Origin: Ignavibacteria bacterium
GTDB lineage: Bacteria; Bacteroidota; Ignavibacteria; Kapaibacteriales; Kapaibacteriaceae
Length of the DNA: 61,200 nt
Assembly: GCA_016873895.1 (NCBI GenBank)
Contig: VGVV01000011.1
Location: 1 to 61,200, forward strand
Reading direction: 5' to 3'
The notes beneath the pieces were generated by a model. It was not told the DNA's origin, did not search any database, and saw only the letters and a program-made list of their open reading frames with translations. The translations under genes were made by a program, and so were the position numbers. Below, in pieces: positions 1-8,328 of the stretch (position 1 is its first letter; each line of letters starts with the position of its first letter).

Positions 1-3000
1 GCACATGCATAGCCAATCTACCAGCAAGGTTCACAAGCCGCTTTCCACCAGCTTCGCAAACATCGCTCACAAGCCAGCCATTGGAAGTTGAGAGCCGAGG
101 AGTTACCGATGTGATGACAATGTCGGCTGTGTCAAAGATGATATCCGTAGAATCGATTGGACCCAAGGTTGCATCTCCGACTAACTCGCAGATTACGTAG
201 TTAGACCCATCAAGTATCCCGTTACGCACACGAACATCTAACTCGGTATAACCACCTACAACTTCGTGTCGAAGCAAGCTTGCTCCTATAACTCCTTGAA
301 CATGGAAAAGTGACGATTGCATGCGAAGCGTAAAGTCTAGCGATACACTATCAACCCTGGTAGCCTCACCCTTGATACTCGCCACGATGGGCAAACGAAT
401 ATCACGTGATGTAGGATCAAGAATTCGAGTTGGAGCTTGCAACACCACATCGATAACAACCTGACCTGTCCCAGATACTGCGATTACGCGATCTTCACGG
501 CAGGGCTTATCAAGTTGAATGATCATCGAGTCTGTGTAAAAGAGCTGATCCTTTGGCCGAAACTCAATTGCCAGATCAACTGAACCACCTGGCATAATGC
601 TTACGGGAGCCGTAGGTACCGATCTAACAGTGTAGACGCTGCCTGCTCCAGACTTCATGGCTATGGAAGTAATTCTAAGCTCTTCTACGCCTGTATTAAA
701 TAGTGTTAGCGACTGCGTGCTGGACGCAGAAATACTCACTGCACCGAACACTATACTTTGTGGATTAATTGGAAGTGATGTGCGCCTCTCGCCGCGCAAC
801 TCGGTATTGATACCCACGAGTGTATCATTAACCTTAGCAATAACGGTTACGATTGCTGTTTTCGGTCCATCTGTCGATGCAGATGGATCAAACACGATTC
901 GCAGCACACGCTGCTCACCCGGGGCAAGCACCTGATTATTCACGACACCTGGGTTTGTGCAGGCAAAAGATGCTGCGTCCGTTCCAGTGATACCGCCATA
1001 GCGAATAAGCTCTATGGGTAGGCTGCCATTATTCACAATAACAACACTGTCCTGGCGCACACCACACTCTGGAACAATACCAAAGTTGATCTTCTGCGAG
1101 GCACTCACCGATTCGACACCACCACGTGCTCGCGTAACAACGATCACCGTATCTGCACATGGCTCATCAATGAGAAAACGTATGGTATCGGTAACTGTTT
1201 CTTCTGCTGTGCATACGTATGTGAACGTGAAGACCTGGCTACCACCAGCTGGTATGGTAACCGGTACGGATGCTGCCGATATGCGAGCTGGAGCAGACGA
1301 GATACTACCTGTAATACGAACAGGCAGAGCAGTCGTATTTGTATACGTCTGTGTTATTGATGCCTGAGTACCAACACGTGCAGAACCAATATCAACGATC
1401 CGAGATCCGTCAAGATTCACTGTTGTGCGCTGTCCATTTAGTCCTACGTTAAGTGTCTTCAGCGTGAGATCATCGGTGCGAATAGAGAATGTTGCATTCT
1501 TCACACCATCGGGACCAAGGCTGCCGAACATTGTTACGCAATACGTTACGGAAGCTCCAGCGCCAAGTGTTGTGTCTCCGTTAGGACCACTTTTCCAGCT
1601 AAAGTTGTTTGCGTGTATACCATTGATCACCGGGGGCGACAACAATGTAATCGGTGTGGTGCCATTGTTTGTTACAACAACACATTCGGTTACACTATCG
1701 CAAGCAGCAACAACGGGGAATGAAAGAGATGTGGGCGAAAGCGAGACAGTTGATGCAACGCCACGTCCAGCAAGTGGCACATTTAGTGAATCCACACACG
1801 CTGTAAATGTCGAGTCTCCAACGAGTCGCATTACATGCGTGTAGGTACCAACTGCGGTTGGTTCAAAGGCAACAGTCAATGTGATAGCCTGTCCAGGTTT
1901 TAAATCAACAGGCGGCACTGGGTTAGAACTAACGATTCTGAAAGGGGCCGGCAAGGTTGGAAGTCTGAAGATGCTTATGTCGCTAGACCCGGTATTGCGA
2001 ACTTCATATATCGCTTCCTTACGAGCTCCGATGCGAACGTCTCCGAACTGACCATTGCCGACAAATGACATGGATGTCTCAACTCCAACGTGCTTTACCC
2101 AAATGGTGTCGTTTGTAGAACATTCAGCGAACTTGACGATGATTGGCACGATGTACGTACCCAGTTGCTTTGCTGTAAAGTTGACGAGTACGTATCCAAA
2201 GCTCACTGAGTCGTTCAGTGCGATTGGTGTGTTGGCGGTTACTCCGATTACTGCACCATCATTTGCTGCAAAGCTTGTCATTGTCAATTGGCCTTTGCCA
2301 ATCTTCCGAATCGTGATTGGCTCGGTTACGGGTTTGCCTATGCAGACACGACCGATGTCGATTGTATCTCTGTTAAGCCCCCTCCATATATAGTCTATGG
2401 TGATCCCACCTACTTCGGCCCTCATTGGAGAACGCACTGTCATCGTATCATTAAACGTTACAACCAGCTCGGCATCTCTTTTACCAGGTGGCAAACTGAT
2501 TGCGTTACTAAACCGAACCACTGCGAACGCAGAATCTGCTGGGGGTATTGGGTTCTTACTTGCAGAAGAGACAACCGACCAGTCAGCTGACGGTACCATT
2601 GCAAGCGAGTTAATTGTCATGGGGCTCGTGGTGAGGTTACGCATCCAGATTGTGTCTATGACTGCAACACCTCGGCACGTGAGAGCTCCGAGATTTAAGC
2701 TGTCCACGAGTATTGGTGCAGTTGTAACTACACGCACAACCGTTGAGCTTGACTGCGAAAACACAACGTTTGGCTCGAATGCGTACGGCGTAGTTTTCGG
2801 AGCAACTACCTCTTGACCAACGACTACGTAAAAGATCGAGTCGATACCAGGCCAGACATAGTCGAGTGCCCACGCTCGAGGTGATGGAGGCGATGATGGT
2901 GGCAAGATTGCCTGCTGCCACGGCCCATTCTCTGAACGAATCCAAACATAAAGTAGGTTAGCAGAGCGTGTGCCTTCTATCCGGCTTGCGCGAGGGAAAC

Positions 3001-4501
3001 TGTTTCGTGCGACTATCGTTGGACCATTGAACGCAGCACTTGCAAGAGTTCCGGGTCCGTCATACCGCATGCGACCCTCGCCACCACTTAGGTGCGGATC
3101 ACCAGCAGTTGGATCGACACCACCGGCGATGTCGCCACGAACCAGACCCTGACTCGCAGTGGTGCGCACTCCTATCACAACTCCTCCTCCGGAGCCACAT
3201 CCACCTTGCAACGCTTGACGTTGTGGAACACCACCGCGCGAACGTATTGTAATGTTTGTTACATCGGCTGCATGAATGGAAATTGCACCTCCGCCACCAC
3301 CACCGCTCGCACCGATTGATTTTGCAAACTCAGGATTACCGCCCGCACCGCCAGAGCCCCCTGCTAAAGGAACAATGCACGTATTGCCGTGCTGATAACC
3401 TCCGTTGGTAAACCCTGCTTCCGTCTCACCCTTGGTACCGTAGCCACCACCGCCACCGCGCTTGCTTTCCTGAGAGCCAGATCCACCCCCGTTTGCCCCA
3501 CTGGTATTACACGTAAGACGATCGCTACATCCAACACCGCTCTGTCCAAATGGATGGCCTGTGCCGCCACCAGCATTTTCAAATGAGGTAGTTACTTCAC
3601 CACCTGTAACGCCATTGAGAGAGCTAGAGCCACGTGTTGTTGTGTTCGATGCCGCAAGCGACTCGCCACTGCCAGCTCCAGGTTTCTTACGTGACCGATC
3701 AAAATTGTAACCGCCTGGGCCGCCCCCTGAAAAACCATCGCCACCATCAGAGCCTCTGTTGCCTGAGATATTGAAGTTCGAGAACGCGCCACCGCCACCG
3801 CCGCCACCAGGGCCACCCATGATTCCAACTCCTGAGGCATCAATCGATGTTTGATCAGCAGTCATAGTGCTGGTAACTCTTCCTGGACTGATGAGCGTAA
3901 ACGGCAGGTACCCCTGATTTCCAGCAGTTATTGGATCTGTGTCGGCTGTTGACACGATGTAGGTGCCGGTTCCGAGTACAAGTGAATCAACGATCATTGC
4001 ACCGCGGCGGGAGCGTCTGCCAAGCTGCCCAGCACCGAGTGTTCTGTCGGACAGACCACTAACGTTTCCTAATGGCCATGGCTTAACGATATAGATGGTA
4101 TCGATATTTGAAGCGACACCATTTACTACTACACGCACAGGAATCCGGAACTGGGATTGTAGCAGCGTCCAGTCGTGCGAGTTTGGTACAACGGATGGAT
4201 GCACAAAAAATGTTGTTGATATCAGACGCCCCGACCAGGAGACAACAAGTGGACTGCGGACAAGCATAAGTGAATCTTGCGGGCGCACACACTCAATGCG
4301 TACGGCACTTCCCTGGGTGTTCAGGTGCAGTTGATCTGCACCATATATCCCAACTGAACCCACTGGTGCAACAAACTCAACGTAAACGCCCATGCCAGGT
4401 GCGCAGATATCTGGACTTATGTATGAAACTGTAGGCTGCGCTTGCAGTCCAAGAATCAACAGCGCGAGTGTTGCGAACAGCGATAAAATTCTGCGTTTCA
4501 T
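1..4501 (-). CDS. Giant exported surface protein, Gly-rich domain plus choice-of-anchor-D repeats (C-terminus beyond window)
   Basis: An uninterrupted frame runs from ATG 4501 to the left edge: about 1500 codons, no stop seen, C-terminus outside the window. Residues 1-22 form a signal peptide (MKRRILSLFATLALLILGLQ then AQ). About residues 225-480 are very rich in Gly-Gly runs, like the glycine-rich domains of some exported Bacteroidota proteins. From about 560 to 1340 there are repeated beta-sandwich units of choice-of-anchor-D (ASPM/SPD-2/Hydin) style, with DFG.V.VG-type starts and GRG-type ends. The last part in the window, from about 1345, resembles a cohesin-like domain. The same order ends in a T9SS sorting domain in the giant protein at 25621-30663, so one is expected here too. 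Its ATG overlaps the upstream RidA stop by 4 bp (ATGA). Probably cell-surface or adhesive; substrate unknown. Confidence 0.85.
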   Translation of the reverse strand, partial: MKRRILSLFATLALLILGLQAQPTVSYISPDICAPGMGVYVEFVAPVGSVGIYGADQLHLNTQGSAVRIECVRPQDSLMLVRSPLVVSWSGRLISTTFFVHPSVVPNSHDWTLLQSQFRIPVRVVVNGVASNIDTIYIVKPWPLGNVSGLSDRTLGAGQLGRRSRRGAMIVDSLVLGTGTYIVSTADTDPITAGNQGYLPFTLISPGRVTSTMTADQTSIDASGVGIMGGPGGGGGGGAFSNFNISGNRGSDGGDGFSGGGPGGYNFDRSRKKPGAGSGESLAASNTTTRGSSSLNGVTGGEVTTSFENAGGGTGHPFGQSGVGCSDRLTCNTSGANGGGSGSQESKRGGGGGYGTKGETEAGFTNGGYQHGNTCIVPLAGGSGGAGGNPEFAKSIGASGGGGGGAISIHAADVTNITIRSRGGVPQRQALQGGCGSGGGVVIGVRTTASQGLVRGDIAGGVDPTAGDPHLSGGEGRMRYDGPGTLASAAFNGPTIVARNSFPRASRIEGTRSANLLYVWIRSENGPWQQAILPPSSPPSPRAWALDYVWPGIDSIFYVVVGQEVVAPKTTPYAFEPNVVFSQSSSTVVRVVTTAPILVDSLNLGALTCRGVAVIDTIWMRNLTTSPMTINSLAMVPSADWSVVSSASKNPIPPADSAFAVVRFSNAISLPPGKRDAELVVTFNDTMTVRSPMRAEVGGITIDYIWRGLNRDTIDIGRVCIGKPVTEPITIRKIGKGQLTMTSFAANDGAVIGVTANTPIALNDSVSFGYVLVNFTAKQLGTYIVPIIVKFAECSTNDTIWVKHVGVETSMSFVGNGQFGDVRIGARKEAIYEVRNTGSSDISIFRLPTLPAPFRIVSSNPVPPVDLKPGQAITLTVAFEPTAVGTYTHVMRLVGDSTFTACVDSLNVPLAGRGVASTVSLSPTSLSFPVVAACDSVTECVVVTNNGTTPITLLSPPVINGIHANNFSWKSGPNGDTTLGAGASVTYCVTMFGSLGPDGVKNATFSIRTDDLTLKTLNVGLNGQRTTVNLDGSRIVDIGSARVGTQASITQTYTNTTALPVRITGSISSAPARISAASVPVTIPAGGSQVFTFTYVCTAEETVTDTIRFLIDEPCADTVIVVTRARGGVESVSASQKINFGIVPECGVRQDSVVIVNNGSLPIELIRYGGITGTDAASFACTNPGVVNNQVLAPGEQRVLRIVFDPSASTDGPKTAIVTVIAKVNDTLVGINTELRGERRTSLPINPQSIVFGAVSISASSTQSLTLFNTGVEELRITSIAMKSGAGSVYTVRSVPTAPVSIMPGGSVDLAIEFRPKDQLFYTDSMIIQLDKPCREDRVIAVSGTGQVVIDVVLQAPTRILDPTSRDIRLPIVASIKGEATRVDSVSLDFTLRMQSSLFHVQGVIGASLLRHEVVGGYTELDVRVRNGILDGSNYVICELVGDATLGPIDSTDIIFDTADIVITSVTPRLSTSNGWLVSDVCEAGGKRLVNLAGRLAMHV

Positions 4502-4914
4502 ATCGTTGCGATCACTTTAAGCTCTACAGCAATGGGAGTTGGCAATGCGCCAATCTCGATTGTTGTTCGGCATGCGTTGACACCTGCGAAGTGCTCAGTA
4601 TACAATGCATTGAATGTTCTAAAGTCTTGCTTCATGTCTGTGAGGAATACTTGCACGTCTACAATGTTCTCCCAGGCAGACCCTGCATCTTCCAGGATGT
4701 AACGGATGTTACGGAATACACTAAGAGTCTGCTCAGTGATATCATAATCAATGATTGTACCATCTTCGGCAAGCGTAACCCCTGGTATCACCTTCGTGCC
4801 GCGCTCACGGGGCCCCACACCGCTTAAAAAGAGTAGATGGCCAACACGCCGTGCATGCGGATATGCCCCAACGGGCTCAGGTGCGCGATCGGAGTTGATT
4901 ACTGTTGTTTCCAT
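4498..4914 (-). CDS. RidA family protein, probable 2-aminomuconate deaminase
   Basis: 138 aa, normal length for the YjgF/YER057c/UK114 (RidA) fold. The family arginine sits in CRTTIEIGALPTP (Arg116). The N-terminal GAYPHARRVGHLLFLSGVGP resembles the branch that deaminates 2-aminomuconate rather than generic enamine deaminases. It lies 11 bp downstream of an aldehyde dehydrogenase that looks like 2-aminomuconic-6-semialdehyde dehydrogenase; the two would act in consecutive steps of the tryptophan/kynurenine or 3-hydroxyanthranilate route, giving 2-oxo-3-hexenedioate and ammonia. The specific role is inferred from resemblance and pairing; the RidA family assignment is secure. Its stop overlaps the start of the giant surface protein by 4 bp. 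Confidence 0.85.
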   Translation of the reverse strand: METTVINSDRAPEPVGAYPHARRVGHLLFLSGVGPRERGTKVIPGVTLAEDGTIIDYDITEQTLSVFRNIRYILEDAGSAWENIVDVQVFLTDMKQDFRTFNALYTEHFAGVNACRTTIEIGALPTPIAVELKVIATI

Positions 4915-4925
4915 ACTTCCTCATT

Positions 4926-6368
4926 CTAAAGCTGCAGGCAGATATTCTTTGGTTCGGTAAAAAAGCGCAGTGCTTCGGTTCCCCCCTCACGTCCTACGCC
5001 ACTTTGTTTCATGCCACCAAATGGTGTGCGCAAGTCACGCATCAACCATGTGTTAATCCAGACGATGCCGGATTCGAGTCTGTGGGCTGTCCCATGAGCC
5101 CGCTGAATGTTCGTTGTCCAGACAGTAGCAGCCAGACCATATTCTGTGCTGTTGGCAATGGCTATTGCCTCTTCATCGGTGTCAAAAGGAATCAATGCTG
5201 CAACCGGACCGAAGATTTCCTCTTGATTAACGCGGCACGTGCCGGATAGGCCTTCAACAAGCGTGGGCTCGATAAAGAAACCACCCGCGCAGCGCCCATC
5301 AACATGTTTGCGCCGACCGCCTGTGAGAATAGTACCACCTTCTTCCAGCGCTAGCTGAATATAGGAGAGTACTTTGTTCATGTGCGCCTCGTTTACAATC
5401 GCGCCCATACGAGTGTCTGCTTCAAGCGGATCGCCAACAACAAATCTCTGGGTCTCCGCAATCATTGCTGAACGAAACGCATCATAGATACTTCGCTGCA
5501 CAAGAATGCGAGATCCACACAGACAAATCTCCCCCTGATTCGTAAATGCCGCACGCGCCACATGCCGCGCCGTATGTGCAACATCAACGTCGTCGAAGAC
5601 AATCGTGGGATTCTTTCCGCCAAGTTCTAATGACATCTTCTTGAACATCGGTGCTGCTATCGAAGCAATGGTCTTGCCAGTTGAGGTACCGCCAGTAAAC
5701 GAAATCGCTTTGACAGCGGGGTGACCAACAATTGCGCCTCCACATTCGGGACCATACCCATGAAGTATGTTGAGCACACCTGGCGGCAATCCAGCTTCAA
5801 TACACAGTTCTGCTAAGAGAAATGCTGTCATTGGTGTTAGCTCACTCGGCTTTGCAACAACTGTGTTACCTGCTGCTAGTGCAGGCGCAATCTTCCATGT
5901 GAACAAATACAATGGAAGATTCCACGGAGAAATACAGCCAACGACACCTAGAGGCTGCCGCAGCGTATAGTTCATCACATGCACATCAGTCTGATATGCG
6001 TCAGTTCGCGTATGGAGGATCTCGGTAGCAAAAAAGGACATGTTGTCTACAGCGCGCGAAATATCAACCGCCTTCGATAGCCATAGAGGTTTACCTTGAT
6101 CGTTTGTTTCGGCCAGTGCCAGGTCTTCTGCATGTTGTTTAATCTTGTCAGCAATAGCCAGCATGATCTCAGACCGACCCTTTGCTGGCATGGTAGACCA
6201 GGCAGAGAAAGCACTCCTTGCCGCATCGACGGCAAGCTCTACATCTTCGACCCGGCTTCGGGCGATGAGGGAGGCAACCTCGCCGGTGGCAGGATTGACA
6301 TTGTCGATCCATTCGCCCCCTACCGGGTCGTGAAACCTACCGTTGATATAGTTTCTGATGCGCAACAT
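4926..6368 (-). CDS. Aldehyde dehydrogenase, probable 2-aminomuconic-6-semialdehyde dehydrogenase
   Basis: 480 aa, full-length NAD-dependent ALDH. The family signature residues are present: Asn150 in SPWNLP, the FTGGTSTGK cofactor loop at about 224-232, Glu248 in LELGGKNP and the nucleophile Cys282 in NQGEICLCGSR. The GEICLCGSR context and the RidA gene next to it point to the 2-aminomuconic/2-hydroxymuconic semialdehyde dehydrogenase branch (oxidation of the ring-cleavage semialdehyde in kynurenine or aromatic catabolism). The start at 6368 is supported by AGGAG seven bases upstream and a TATATTTG box further up. First gene of a three-gene minus-strand operon. The exact substrate is inferred. 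Confidence 0.85.
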   Translation of the reverse strand: MLRIRNYINGRFHDPVGGEWIDNVNPATGEVASLIARSRVEDVELAVDAARSAFSAWSTMPAKGRSEIMLAIADKIKQHAEDLALAETNDQGKPLWLSKAVDISRAVDNMSFFATEILHTRTDAYQTDVHVMNYTLRQPLGVVGCISPWNLPLYLFTWKIAPALAAGNTVVAKPSELTPMTAFLLAELCIEAGLPPGVLNILHGYGPECGGAIVGHPAVKAISFTGGTSTGKTIASIAAPMFKKMSLELGGKNPTIVFDDVDVAHTARHVARAAFTNQGEICLCGSRILVQRSIYDAFRSAMIAETQRFVVGDPLEADTRMGAIVNEAHMNKVLSYIQLALEEGGTILTGGRRKHVDGRCAGGFFIEPTLVEGLSGTCRVNQEEIFGPVAALIPFDTDEEAIAIANSTEYGLAATVWTTNIQRAHGTAHRLESGIVWINTWLMRDLRTPFGGMKQSGVGREGGTEALRFFTEPKNICLQL

Positions 6369-6388
6369 GTTGAAACTCCTTGAACTTG

Positions 6389-6396
6389 CAAATATA
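6389..6396 (-). promoter_or_regulatory. Candidate -7 box TATATTTG for the ALDH operon
   Basis: On the minus strand this reads TATATTTG, matching the Bacteroidota -7 consensus TAnnTTTG. It is 20 bases upstream of the ALDH start, leaving room for a short leader that carries AGGAG. I see no clear -33 element. Confidence 0.4.
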
Positions 6397-6399
6397 CCG

Positions 6400-6407
6400 T
6401 AAGTTCG
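6400..6407 (+). promoter_or_regulatory. Candidate -7 box TAAGTTCG for the Xer gene
   Basis: TAAGTTCG followed by gcc and then the ATG at 6411. Three bases between box and start would make the transcript leaderless. It lies 3 bp from the oppositely oriented box of the ALDH operon. Confidence 0.35.
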
Positions 6408-6410
6408 GCC

Positions 6411-7322
6411 ATGGATTTCGCAGAAGCAGTACGATCATTCCTCACAGCGCTCGATGTAGAGAAGGCTGCTAGTGCCCACACAACTGTTGCCTACGCTACG
6501 GCACTGGAGCAGTTTCAAGAATACCTGATCCAGACATACGGTGCGATGCCCCCCGTTCAGGATATCGTAGAAGCAGATATTCGTCCATTTCTCGGCTGGC
6601 TTGATGACAAGGGGCTTGCCAAACGAAGTCTTCGCGCAAAACTTGCAGCACTGCGCAGCTTCTTTCGATACCTCCTGCGATCGGGAATCATTGAGCGAAA
6701 TCCAACTCTTACACTGCCGTCCCCAAAAACTGAAAAAAAGTTACCATCATTTTTGCAAGCACCTGAAGCTGCAGCACTATGGGCAACGTTTGATCTCTCG
6801 GACATCAAACAGCTTCGCAATCGGGCATTATGTGAGATTCTCTACGGCTCTGGGCTGCGAATCAGCGAAGCACTGCAACTCAACGTTGGCGATATCGACA
6901 CACGGTCGCGCACGGTGCGGGTTCTCGGTAAACGCAACAAAGAGCGCATCGTTCCTGTAACACGCGAGAGCATTGAGATTCTCGAGCAACTCGTACTTCG
7001 CAGAGTAGAGCTTTGTCCAGCATCCGAAGAAGCAGCATTGTTTCTGGGAGACAGAGGCAAACGCCTAGCCAGCGTAAGCGCATGGCGCATAGTTCGCTCA
7101 GCACTCGGCCCCATCACCGAGTCACAGCGAAAGAGTCCACACGTTCTCCGCCATTCTTTCGCAACACACTTACTAGATAACGGCGCAGACCTTAGCGCCG
7201 TGCGCGAAATGCTTGGGCACTCCTCCCTTTCAACAACGCAAGTCTATACCCACGTTAGTGTGGAACGCTTGAAGGACGCATATCGGAAAGCACATCCAAG
7301 AGGATCAGCGACTAGCGAGTAG
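6411..7322 (+). CDS. xerC: Tyrosine recombinase XerC/XerD-like
   Basis: 303 aa, the usual Xer size. An N-terminal SAM-like core-binding domain covers about residues 1-95 and the catalytic domain about 115-290. All active-site residues are visible: Arg150 (GSGLRISEAL), Lys174, His244 and Arg247 (HVLRHSFATHLL), His270 (MLGHSS) and the nucleophile Tyr279 (TQVYTHV). Expected role: resolving chromosome dimers at dif with FtsK. XerC, XerD and single-Xer types cannot be told apart here. There is no phage or integron context. The last codons and the stop (SATSE, TAG) are written in a 7-bp tandem repeat, so the C-terminal tail has been shaped by that repeat. The start follows a TAAGTTCG box. Confidence 0.9.
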   Translation: MDFAEAVRSFLTALDVEKAASAHTTVAYATALEQFQEYLIQTYGAMPPVQDIVEADIRPFLGWLDDKGLAKRSLRAKLAALRSFFRYLLRSGIIERNPTLTLPSPKTEKKLPSFLQAPEAAALWATFDLSDIKQLRNRALCEILYGSGLRISEALQLNVGDIDTRSRTVRVLGKRNKERIVPVTRESIEILEQLVLRRVELCPASEEAALFLGDRGKRLASVSAWRIVRSALGPITESQRKSPHVLRHSFATHLLDNGADLSAVREMLGHSSLSTTQVYTHVSVERLKDAYRKAHPRGSATSE

Positions 7323-7349
7323 CGAGTCATCTGTCATCTGTCATCTGTA
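7308..7349. repeat. Heptanucleotide tandem array A, six 7-bp units
   Basis: Exactly 42 bp with period 7: gcgacta, gcgagta, gcgagtc, atctgtc, atctgtc, atctgta. The unit switches from a GCGAGTA type to an ATCTGTC type half way. The array contains the TAG stop of the Xer gene and ends at the TATCTTCG box of the next gene. Confidence 0.85.
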
Positions 7350-7355
7350 TCTTCG
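7348..7355 (+). promoter_or_regulatory. Candidate -7 box TATCTTCG for the Gfo/Idh gene
   Basis: TATCTTCG is followed by cttc and the ATG at 7360, which would give a leaderless or near-leaderless transcript. Its first two bases are the end of the heptamer array. No obvious -33 element. Confidence 0.35.
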
Positions 7356-7359
7356 CTTC

Positions 7360-8328
7360 ATGCGCATTTCAGTTATAGGCACAGGCCACCTTGGTTCGAT
7401 TCATGCGAAGCTCTGGAAGCAGCAAGATGATGTAGAACTTGTGGCCATTGTTGACCCAAATGAGCTCCAAGGGATAACCGTTGCTAACCAACACGGGGCT
7501 ACGTGGTATTCAGATGTTGCTGCCATGCCAGAGGTGGATGCTGTCGTTATCGCCGCACCAACATCTGTTCATTACGATGTTGCGCTTCAGTGCCTTGATC
7601 GTGGTTTCCATTGTTTTATCGAGAAACCTGTGACAGCTACGTATGAGCAAGCCAAAGCGCTTGTTGATAGGGCATCTGCAACAGACAGGATTATTCAGGT
7701 AGGGCATGTTGAGCGCTTTAATCCAGCACTGCGTTCTCTTCAGGGATTTACGCTAGAGCCGCTATTTATTGAAGCGCACAGACTAGCGCAATTCAAGCCC
7801 CGTGCAATAGATGTGAGCGTCATTCATGATTTGATGATCCACGACATCGACTTGTTGTTGTGGATGACGAAGTCCCAAATCGTGGGCATACAAGCAACAG
7901 GCGTTTCCGTGCTTACACATACAACCGACATCTGCAATGCACGCCTGAGTTTTGCTAATGGCTGCGTGGCAAATGTTACTGCCTCTAGAATCAGCGCGAA
8001 GCCTATGCGCAAGCTCAGACTCTTTCAGCGCGATGGGTATATTTCGGTTGATATGGCAACTGGCAATGCGGAGTTGTACAGGTTGATTGATATGTCCATG
8101 ATCGACCCTGACCGGCACACACCATTGGGACAGATCGCAACGGAGCATGGAGATAAAGTGATAGTGCATGATGCTCCAACTCCGGTTCAGGTTAATGCGA
8201 TTCTTGAAGAACAACGAGCATTTGTCGAGAGCATACGGGGTGGACGTGACGTCGCCGTTACTCTTCATGATGGGGCCGAAGCCGTGCGCATCGCCGAATG
8301 GATCGATAGGATTATAACGCATCAATGA
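7360..8328 (+). CDS. Gfo/Idh/MocA family NAD(P)-dependent oxidoreductase
   Basis: 322 aa. The N-terminal Rossmann domain opens with VIGTGHLGSIHA (GxGxxG, residues 5-16). The family EKPVT motif follows at about 88-92, with the lysine that contacts cofactor and substrate. The C-terminal half is the alpha/beta dimerisation and substrate domain (about 125-320). Family members oxidise or reduce sugars, inositol or related compounds. The substrate cannot be read from the sequence. It is coupled by ATGA to an outer-membrane protein gene. Confidence 0.85.
   Translation: MRISVIGTGHLGSIHAKLWKQQDDVELVAIVDPNELQGITVANQHGATWYSDVAAMPEVDAVVIAAPTSVHYDVALQCLDRGFHCFIEKPVTATYEQAKALVDRASATDRIIQVGHVERFNPALRSLQGFTLEPLFIEAHRLAQFKPRAIDVSVIHDLMIHDIDLLLWMTKSQIVGIQATGVSVLTHTTDICNARLSFANGCVANVTASRISAKPMRKLRLFQRDGYISVDMATGNAELYRLIDMSMIDPDRHTPLGQIATEHGDKVIVHDAPTPVQVNAILEEQRAFVESIRGGRDVAVTLHDGAEAVRIAEWIDRIITHQ

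Noticed and set aside
657..3586. Several plus-strand frames of 60-140 codons across 1-4500
   Set aside because: They are shadows of the continuous minus-strand surface-protein gene; no start context, signal peptide or family features.
6411..7322. Phage or integron integrase with an att site
   Set aside because: Length and motifs fit chromosomal Xer; there is no cargo, attachment repeat or phage gene nearby.
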